In this document: one piece after another, positions 7,839 to 11,886 of the stretch
How the letters are laid out: every line of letters starts with the position of its first letter
How positions within the stretch are numbered: position 1 is the first letter of the stretch
NCBI GenBank assembly: GCA_041497605.1
Contig: JBGQGW010000117.1
Location: 1 to 11,886, forward strand
Reading direction: 5' to 3'
Origin: JBGPTK01 sp041497605
Lineage (GTDB): Bacteria > Acidobacteriota > Terriglobia > Acidiferrales > UBA7541
Length of the DNA stretch: 11,886 bases
The notes under the pieces: model-generated
What the model was told of the DNA's origin: nothing
Databases searched by the model: none
What the model saw: only the letters and a program-made list of their open reading frames with translations
Translations under genes and position numbers: made by a program

Positions 7839-8740
7839 TGTTTGTTCCCGTGCTTCGCAAATGCGTCAAAAACAGGCTGCGCCACTGCGGCTGCGTCCGC
7901 TCCGCGGCCCTGCTCGAGGAATACGACGAGAGCAATTTCCGGTTTGTCCGCCGGGGCGTAGCCCGCAAAAAATCCATGCGAGTAGCGCGCGTTGCGCGAT
8001 GGCGCGGTCCCTGTTTTTCCGGCGATGTTCATTCCATCTACGTTGGCGGCATGTGCCATGCCAAATGCGATTGAACTCTCGAGGCCCAAGAAAACGGGAG
8101 CGTCCATTCCAATTTCACTGCTCCGCTTACGCAACGCCAACTTCCGGTACGCCTGCAGCAATTCCAGCGGCGTCACTTCGATGCCACGATAGCCCAGGGC
8201 TTCCAATTGCAGATTTGCCAAATCAGAAGGGAGAGTGATCCGCCCGCTCGCTTCGTGCGCCACCAGCTTGCTGGGAGAATCGAAGCCCGCGCGCCGCAAC
8301 AGTTCAACAAGCTCCGTATTGGTCAAGCGGGCTGCTACTTCCGAAACGTAGGAATTGCAGGAATAGGCGATAGCGCCTGTAGCGTCGAGTTCGGCAATCT
8401 GCACGGGATGCGTGCAGTCCATTTGTGCGTTGCCGATCTTCAGCGGCCGCCTGCAAATCAATCGTTGCTTCGCGTCCAGTTTGCCGGAGTCGAGAAGCGC
8501 CATCAGCACGAATGGCTTCACTGTAGATCCCGGCGATTCCAAGCGGCTCGCGGCAAGTTTCAAATTGTGCGCGGCCAGGATCGTTCCGGAAACAACGTCC
8601 ACGACGACGAACGATCCGGGCCGCGATGCCATCGCGCGGTCGACTTCTGCTTGTAAATCGGGTGAGGCCGTGGCCTGCGGAGGTTTGCTCGCGAGTAGAG
8701 AGCCGGAAATTGCCAGGCCGAGAAAAAGAGCGAACCTCAT
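7835..8740 (-). CDS. Minimal penicillin-binding D,D-transpeptidase
   Basis: This encodes 301 residues. I chose the ATG at 8740-8738 because a signal peptide begins there (MRFALFLGLAISGSLLAS), 14 nt after the stop of the upstream FAD gene; a longer frame to 8881 would run inside that gene and lacks a signal. All three transpeptidase motifs are in order: SxxK as STVK (Ser72, Lys75), SxN as SCN (Ser127-Asn129) and KTGT (Lys242). The enzyme should acylate on Ser72 and cross-link peptidoglycan stem peptides in the periplasm. It consists almost only of the catalytic domain. The N-terminal dimerisation domain of class B proteins (PBP2/FtsI) and the glycosyltransferase of class A are both missing, and no membrane anchor beyond the signal sequence is seen. 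The pair CRRPLKI...MDCTHP (Cys96, Cys109) recalls class B transpeptidases. It overlaps the SpoIID-type gene by 4 nt, pairing wall synthesis with wall cleavage. Transpeptidase family call is secure; a beta-lactamase or sensor-type function is a less likely alternative. Confidence 0.93.
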   Translation of the reverse strand: MRFALFLGLAISGSLLASKPPQATASPDLQAEVDRAMASRPGSFVVVDVVSGTILAAHNLKLAASRLESPGSTVKPFVLMALLDSGKLDAKQRLICRRPLKIGNAQMDCTHPVQIAELDATGAIAYSCNSYVSEVAARLTNTELVELLRRAGFDSPSKLVAHEASGRITLPSDLANLQLEALGYRGIEVTPLELLQAYRKLALRKRSSEIGMDAPVFLGLESSIAFGMAHAANVDGMNIAGKTGTAPSRNARYSHGFFAGYAPADKPEIALVVFLEQGRGADAAAVAQPVFDAFAKHGNKH

Positions 8741-8754
8741 CAAATGTCCATGAT

Positions 8755-10191
8755 TCAGAAGACATCGCGCAGGGCGGCGCGAGCCGCGAGGTGGCCGCAC
8801 ATTCCATGGACGCCGCCGCCGGGCGGTGTCGAGGCCGAGCAAATATAAACGCCCTTTGCGGGAGTGCGATACATGCGCCACGTCGGACGAAAGAATAATT
8901 GGCTGAGCTCCGGCGATCCGCCGTTGATGTCACCGCCCGTCATGTTTGGATTGTGCAACTCGATGTTCACGGCGGTTCTAACGTTTCGTTTCAAAATGCG
9001 GCTGCGAAATCCAGGTGCAAAACGCTCGATCTGGCTTTCGATGCGATCGGTCATATCGAAGTTCGATGCGTTGGGAACGTGACAATAGGCCCAGGCGATA
9101 TGTTTTCCGGCAGGAGCGCGCGTGGGATCGAACAAAGTCGGCTGCGCCAGCAACACAAATGGTTTTTCGGCGGCGGCGCCGCGCCAAGGTAAACGCTCGG
9201 ATTCTTCAATTTCTTCGAGCGTCCCGCCCACGTGCACGGTGCCGGCATGGCTGCACGCTTCCGCTTTCCAGGGAATCGGTCCATCGAGAGCCCAATCGAC
9301 TTTACAAGCGCCGGGCCCATAGCGAAAGCTCTCCAACTTGTGCTTGAAACCAGTGGGGAAACGCGATCCCGCAATTCCCAAAAGTTGCCGGGGCGAAACT
9401 TCACACAGGACGACGCGCGATGGAGGAAGTTGTTCCAGCGATTCGACGGGCTTGCCCGTCACGATTTCACCGCCGAGCGAACGCAGATAGGACGCCAGCG
9501 CATTCGCCAGGTTCTGCGAACCGCCTCGCGCGAACGGCCAGCCCACAGCGTGCGTCGTGATTCCGAGCACAAGTCCAAACGCACCACTCGGCATTTGCTC
9601 GAGCGGCAGCAGCGAATGTGCCGCGATGCCTGCGAAGACGGCTCGTGCCCGTGCGCCACGAAAATTGCTTCGAGCAATTCCGGAAGCCGAGCGCAACGCG
9701 TGCAAGCCGAATCGAGCCGCCGCGAAGGGATGATTTGGAAAGCTCAGCGGCCCGAGCAGAAAAGAATCGAGCTTGGGCCAGTCGGCCACGAACGGCGCCA
9801 TGAGTGCGGCGTAACGCTTGCCGTCTTCTCCCAAGTTCGCGGCCGTTTTGTCGACGGAGCGATCGACGATCACCGCGGTGCCATCATCCATCGGATGAGC
9901 CAAGGGCAGTGAAGGCTGAATCCATTCCAGGCCATGCTCCGCCAGCGGAAGCGTCCGAAAAAATGGGGAAGTAATTGCCATGGGATGCACGGCGGAACAG
10001 ACATCATGAAGAAATCCAGGAAGCGTCAGTTCGGCGGAGCGCATGCCGCCGCCGATCGTCGCTTGTCCTTCGACGACCAGGACACAGCGGCCCGCCTGGG
10101 CGACCGTGATCGCGGCAGCCAGACCGTTGGGTCCGGAACCGATCACAACGGCGTCATAGCTGCGGCGCGATGGCGCAACGGCATTCACCAT
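8755..10191 (-). CDS. FAD-dependent oxidoreductase, PYROXD2/phytoene desaturase-like (COG1233)
   Basis: This encodes 478 residues, full length for the family. The N-terminal Rossmann dinucleotide fold is clear: DAVVIGSGPNGLAAA with GxGxxG at Gly18, Gly20 and Gly23, and Glu41 closing strand 2 (VLVVEG) to bind the FAD ribose. Next comes the GGGMRSAEL segment typical of carotenoid-desaturase-like flavoproteins. The C-terminal FAD contact PPGGGVHGMCGHLAAR lies at residues 456-471, preceded by GGDINGGSPELSQLFFRP. The substrate cannot be read from sequence; relatives include phytoene desaturases, retinol saturase and the poorly characterised PYROXD2 group. Start choice: ATG at 10191 has GGGAG (10199-10195) only 3 nt away, whereas the GTG at codon 2 (10188) has a better 6-nt gap, so either may be used. 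It is the first gene of the minus-strand unit, 14 nt before the transpeptidase, with no carotenoid genes in the window. Its link to wall enzymes is unexplained. Confidence 0.92.
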   Translation of the reverse strand: MVNAVAPSRRSYDAVVIGSGPNGLAAAITVAQAGRCVLVVEGQATIGGGMRSAELTLPGFLHDVCSAVHPMAITSPFFRTLPLAEHGLEWIQPSLPLAHPMDDGTAVIVDRSVDKTAANLGEDGKRYAALMAPFVADWPKLDSFLLGPLSFPNHPFAAARFGLHALRSASGIARSNFRGARARAVFAGIAAHSLLPLEQMPSGAFGLVLGITTHAVGWPFARGGSQNLANALASYLRSLGGEIVTGKPVESLEQLPPSRVVLCEVSPRQLLGIAGSRFPTGFKHKLESFRYGPGACKVDWALDGPIPWKAEACSHAGTVHVGGTLEEIEESERLPWRGAAAEKPFVLLAQPTLFDPTRAPAGKHIAWAYCHVPNASNFDMTDRIESQIERFAPGFRSRILKRNVRTAVNIELHNPNMTGGDINGGSPELSQLFFRPTWRMYRTPAKGVYICSASTPPGGGVHGMCGHLAARAALRDVF

Positions 10192-10282
10192 GGGCTCCCA
10201 TCATAACGTGACGGCAGCGAAGAAGAGAAAATGATGCGCCAGCCAAACGAGCCGATAGCTCGGTCACCGGGCCTTCCCCCCG

Positions 10283-10302
10283 CAATTCGTATCAATTCGT
10301 AT
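10283..10302. repeat. Tandem 10-bp direct repeat upstream of the FAD-oxidoreductase unit
   Basis: CAATTCGTAT occurs twice back to back (10283-10292 and 10293-10302). The period of about one helical turn would put two identical faces on the same side of the DNA. It lies about 90-110 bp upstream of the FAD gene start, so it could be a tandem regulator site; no promoter is confidently placed relative to it. Confidence 0.55.
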
Positions 10303-10345
10303 TGGGTTAACGTTTTCACCATTGAATCGAAAAAAGCCGATATAG

Positions 10346-10355
10346 AGGCGATTAG
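10346..10355 (+). repeat. Outlying copy of the AGGCGATTAG motif
   Basis: This AGGCGATTAG is identical to the left arm and spacer of the palindrome at 10424-10441, in the same orientation and 78 bp away. It is unpaired by a partner arm here. A further inverted relative, TCTAATCG, occurs at 10555-10562. Confidence 0.5.
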
Positions 10356-10403
10356 AAAAATCTATCTTGTTGAATGTTCGCCCGCTTAACCCTCCGCGAT
10401 ATA

Positions 10404-10419
10404 AATCGCCTTGGCGATT
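10404..10419. repeat. Palindrome AATCGCC-TT-GGCGATT
   Basis: Two perfect 7-bp arms are separated by 2 nt. The loop is too short for a good RNA hairpin, so a dimeric protein-binding site is more natural. An alternative overlapping pairing exists (GCGAT at 10396-10400 with ATCGC at 10405-10409). The arms match those of the palindrome 5 bp to the right. Confidence 0.55.
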
Positions 10420-10423
10420 AACC

Positions 10424-10441
10424 AGGCGATTAGAATCGCCT
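10424..10441. repeat. 18-bp palindrome AGGCGATT-AG-AATCGCCT
   Basis: Two perfect 8-bp arms are separated by 2 nt. It shares its arms with the 10404-10419 palindrome in swapped order and with the single copy at 10346. Its centre contains the TAG-proximal end of the small basic ORF on the minus strand (stop at 10442-10440). It may be an operator or the remnant of a small repetitive element. Confidence 0.6.
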
Positions 10442-10541
10442 AAAATCGTATATTTCTAAGCCTCCTTTGACGGCTTTTTAACGATTTCCGCCCGATGGCT
10501 CCACTCCTCCCCCTCGCTACCCGGTTCCGGGTAGTTCGCAT
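10440..10541 (-). CDS. Possible small basic protein ORF, 33 residues
   Basis: The ORF runs from ATG at 10541-10539 to TAG at 10442-10440 on the minus strand; a GTG directly before the ATG is an alternative start. AGGAGG at 10555-10550 is 8 nt upstream of the ATG (5 nt from the GTG), one of the best ribosome binding sites in the window. The product would be MRTTRNRVARGRSGAIGRKS plus 13 more residues, with 11 Arg, 2 Lys and no acidic residue. I do not recognise it. It is either a genuine small nucleic-acid-binding-like or leader peptide, or the decayed start of a mobile-element gene. The purine-rich strand alone can give such an ORF, so confidence is low. The 18-bp palindrome at 10517-10534 lies within its codons 3-9. 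Confidence 0.25.
   Translation of the reverse strand: MRTTRNRVARGRSGAIGRKSLKSRQRRLRNIRF
10517..10534. repeat. 18-bp palindrome CTACCCGG-TT-CCGGGTAG
   Basis: Perfect 8-bp GC-rich arms flank a 2-nt centre, the same architecture as the 10424-10441 palindrome but with unrelated arm sequence. No T-tract follows on either strand, so a simple terminator is unlikely; an operator or a structured RNA element inside the small ORF is possible. Confidence 0.55.
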
Positions 10542-10549
10542 CACTTTGA

Positions 10550-10555
10550 CCTCCT
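10550..10555 (-). promoter_or_regulatory. Strong Shine-Dalgarno (AGGAGG) before the small basic ORF
   Basis: On the minus strand AGGAGG is followed by TCAAA-GTG-ATG, a nearly ideal initiation site. It is the main reason to take the 33-codon ORF seriously, because such a site rarely persists in non-coding DNA without a use, though chance cannot be excluded. Confidence 0.4.
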
Positions 10556-10604
10556 CTAATCGGATAGCATATTTCGCCCCCAATAAACAGACCTGGTGCC
10601 TGTG

Positions 10605-10619
10605 GACATTTGCGATGTC
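10605..10619. repeat. Small hairpin GACAT-TTGCG-ATGTC
   Basis: Perfect 5-bp arms flank a 5-nt loop. It is the third of three hairpins met by a transcript running out of the ADOP gene. Weak alone. Confidence 0.35.
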
Positions 10620-10658
10620 TCTATCCTGTTGAGAGGTGGGATACCTGGCGGGGCATTT

Positions 10659-10676
10659 GGCACTTTTGGGTGTGCC
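10659..10676. repeat. Hairpin GGCAC-loop-GTGCC
   Basis: Perfect 5-bp GC-rich arms flank an 8-nt loop (TTTTGGGT). It is the second hairpin 3' of the ADOP gene. No U-tract follows on the minus strand. Confidence 0.35.
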
Positions 10677-10696
10677 GTGCGTGGCTCCATTCGCAC

Positions 10697-10730
10697 AGCC
10701 AGGAGTGGTTGTGCTACCAAGACTCCGGCT
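10697..10730 (-). terminator. Possible 3' hairpin of the ADOP permease transcript, no U-tract
   Basis: Read on the minus strand, AGCC-GGAGT pairs with ACTCC-GGCT across a single bulged base (10701), giving nine base pairs around a 15-nt loop. It begins at the last two bases of the permease stop codon. No run of U follows, so it is not a classic intrinsic terminator; it may stabilise the 3' end or act with Rho. Confidence 0.35.
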
Positions 10731-11886
10731 ACTCGTGGCGAAGGGCCGCCATGGGATCCACGCGCATCGCGCGCCGCGCGGGGATGTAGCAGGCCGCCAG
10801 CGCGACGAGCGCAAGGATTACCGCCACGCCGGCGAACGTCAGTGGATCGGTCGCGCTCACACCATAAAGCATTTTCGACATCAAGCGCGTGAGCCCAAGA
10901 GCCCCGGCGAGTCCAATGGCGATTCCAATGAGCGCCATCCGGGCCCCTTCGCCCAGCACCAGCCGCAGCACATCCCTCCGTTGCGCGCCCAGTGCCATGC
11001 GAATGCCGATTTCGTGCGTTCTTTGTCCCACCAGATAGGAAATCACACCGTAGATTCCCACGCTGGCCAGCACCAAAGCGAGCGCTGCGAACGATCCAAG
11101 CAGAATCATCGAAAACTGTCGCGTGGCGAGTGTATCGGAAATAATTTCGTCCATCGTCTGCGCGCCATAGACCACTTGCTGGCTGTTCATGCTTTGCAGG
11201 GTGTGCCGGAGCGAATCGAAGAGCCCCGGCGAATTTCCCGCGGAACGCGCGACGATGCCCACGCCACCGGGCATCATCTTCATGGGGCCGTCCCCCATTT
11301 GCATGAAGGAGAGATACATCTGCGAGCGCAGGCTGTTCCGGTCATCCGAATCCAGGCCCCACTGCTTCACGTGGCCCACGATGCCGACAATTTGCACGGG
11401 ATTATCCGAATCATCGATGTTGATCAGCTTCCCTACGGGATTTTCATTTCCGAAGTATTTATGGGCAAGAACGTCATCCAACACTACGACCCTTGGCGAG
11501 TGCTCCGTATCCTGCGCTGTAAAAAACCGGCCGCGCAGGATGGGAATTCGCATTGTTTTCAAGTAATCAGGATCGACGACGTACTTCAGCGCCCAGTTCA
11601 TGTCATTCAGATTCGCCGGTTTTGGTTCACCCTGGAGCCAGAAGAGCTCTTCATCATCGTCATCCATCGGAAAGGCCCCCCAGTAGAACGAAGCCGCCTG
11701 GACTTCCGGCATGGAGTCGAGCCTGCGATGGATTTCCCTGAAGGATGCGCGAATCGCGTCCGGGCTGGCCGCCTGCATGGGAGGCGGCAGCGAAATCGAG
11801 AACCTCAAAACATTGTGGGAATCGAAGCCGGGATCCACGCTCCAAAGCCGCGACAGCGTGCGAATCATCAGTCCCGCGCCGATCAA
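10729..11886 (-). CDS. ADOP/MacB-type ABC transporter permease, C-terminal part (5' end outside window)
   Basis: The frame is open from the window edge (11886) to TAG at 10731-10729, showing 385 residues; the TTG at the edge is not the true start. Visible order: LIGAGLMIRTLSRLW, the end of a membrane helix typical of the middle of ADOP proteins; a periplasmic MacB-type domain (about residues 20-245) with FSISLPPP and a VVLDDVLAHKYF-like region; then three helices of an FtsX domain (about 258-286, 315-338, 346-369). Between the first two helices is GQRTHEIGIRMALGAQRRDV, the cytoplasmic signature of MacB/FtsX permeases. The end PARRAMRVDPMAALRHE is the classic ADOP finish. ADOPs have two MacB-like halves, about 800 residues in total, usually without an adjacent ATPase gene; here about half is seen. 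The substrate is unknown. Family sure; the ADOP (rather than single MacB) call is likely from the middle and end motifs. Confidence 0.93.
   Translation of the reverse strand: MIGAGLMIRTLSRLWSVDPGFDSHNVLRFSISLPPPMQAASPDAIRASFREIHRRLDSMPEVQAASFYWGAFPMDDDDEELFWLQGEPKPANLNDMNWALKYVVDPDYLKTMRIPILRGRFFTAQDTEHSPRVVVLDDVLAHKYFGNENPVGKLINIDDSDNPVQIVGIVGHVKQWGLDSDDRNSLRSQMYLSFMQMGDGPMKMMPGGVGIVARSAGNSPGLFDSLRHTLQSMNSQQVVYGAQTMDEIISDTLATRQFSMILLGSFAALALVLASVGIYGVISYLVGQRTHEIGIRMALGAQRRDVLRLVLGEGARMALIGIAIGLAGALGLTRLMSKMLYGVSATDPLTFAGVAVILALVALAACYIPARRAMRVDPMAALRHE

Larger units (their letters stand above)
10192..10728. other. 537-bp intergenic region rich in palindromes and repeats
   Basis: No convincing long gene lies here. 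It is downstream of the ADOP permease and upstream of the FAD-oxidoreductase unit, both minus strand, so it should contain the terminator of the former and the promoter of the latter. From right to left it holds three hairpins (10730-10605), a strong Shine-Dalgarno with a 33-codon basic ORF (10555-10440), an 18-bp palindrome (10517-10534), AT-richer palindromes built on AGGCGATT (10441-10346) and a tandem 10-bp repeat (10302-10283). AT content at about 10280-10480 is clearly higher than in the flanking genes. I could not identify a convincing -35/-10 pair on either strand. Confidence 0.7.

Noticed and set aside
7835..8881. Longer version of the transpeptidase starting at 8881
   Set aside because: The extra 47 residues are very basic, run inside the FAD gene, and would bury the signal peptide that starts at 8740.
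10200..10205. TATGAT on the minus strand as a -10 box giving a leaderless FAD-gene transcript
   Set aside because: No acceptable -35 element lies 16-18 nt upstream, and a GGGAG ribosome site is present, so the match is probably chance.
10346..10441. CRISPR array
   Set aside because: The repeats are 7-10 bp, in both orientations and irregularly spaced, with no spacer-length pattern and no cas genes.
10458..10479. Plus-strand terminator-like AAGCC-loop-GGCTT followed by TTT
   Set aside because: The stem is only 5 bp, the U-tract overlaps the stem, and no plus-strand gene lies upstream.
10440..10730. Insertion sequence or transposase gene
   Set aside because: No transposase domain, no convincing terminal inverted repeats and no target-site duplication could be found by eye; a decayed remnant remains possible.
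10440..10814. 124-codon minus frame overlapping the end of the ADOP gene
   Set aside because: Its first part is out of frame within the ADOP C-terminus; only the last 33 codons have their own ribosome site, and those are listed separately with low confidence.

Overview
The window looks like chromosome from an acidobacterium (Acidobacteriota). The best clue is the partial gene at the right edge, the C-terminal half of a MacB/FtsX-type permease of the ADOP kind (acidobacterial duplicated orphan permease), a family greatly expanded in that phylum. Moderately high GC, genes packed with 1-4 nt overlaps, and GTG/TTG starts fit. No ribosomal RNA, tRNA, phage gene, intact insertion sequence or CRISPR array is visible.

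Left half, plus strand (2-6164): three tightly coupled genes. First is a nearly complete DUF1175 (YfaT-type) protein, whose Cys/His pattern resembles NlpC/P60 cysteine peptidases. It overlaps by 1 nt a 1560-residue secreted alpha-2-macroglobulin with an intact thioester motif (CTEQ). That gene overlaps by 1 nt a 271-residue, six-helix membrane protein I cannot assign. DUF1175 beside an alpha-2-macroglobulin is the arrangement known from E. coli yfaS/yfaT and the Pseudomonas mag operon.

Middle, minus strand (10191 down to 6081): a convergent three-gene unit. A PYROXD2/phytoene-desaturase-like FAD oxidoreductase is followed after 14 nt by a minimal 301-residue penicillin-binding D,D-transpeptidase. 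The transpeptidase overlaps by 4 nt (TTGA) a 585-residue protein joining a SpoIID/LytB-type peptidoglycan lytic transglycosylase domain to a C-terminal HExxH zinc metallopeptidase-like domain. The 3' ends of the two units overlap by 84 bp, with no visible terminator.

Right part: 10192-10728 is a 537-bp stretch without a convincing gene. It holds closely spaced palindromes, a tandem 10-bp repeat, hairpins and one small basic ORF with a strong Shine-Dalgarno sequence. The ADOP permease (minus, truncated by the window edge) ends at 10729.

Reading of the whole: the two convergent units bring together a protease-trapping macroglobulin, a candidate cell-wall cysteine peptidase, a wall glycan-cleaving enzyme fused to a metallopeptidase, and a wall cross-linking enzyme. 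This suggests an envelope defence or wall-repair module. That conclusion is inference from domain content and gene order; only the individual domain calls are well supported.
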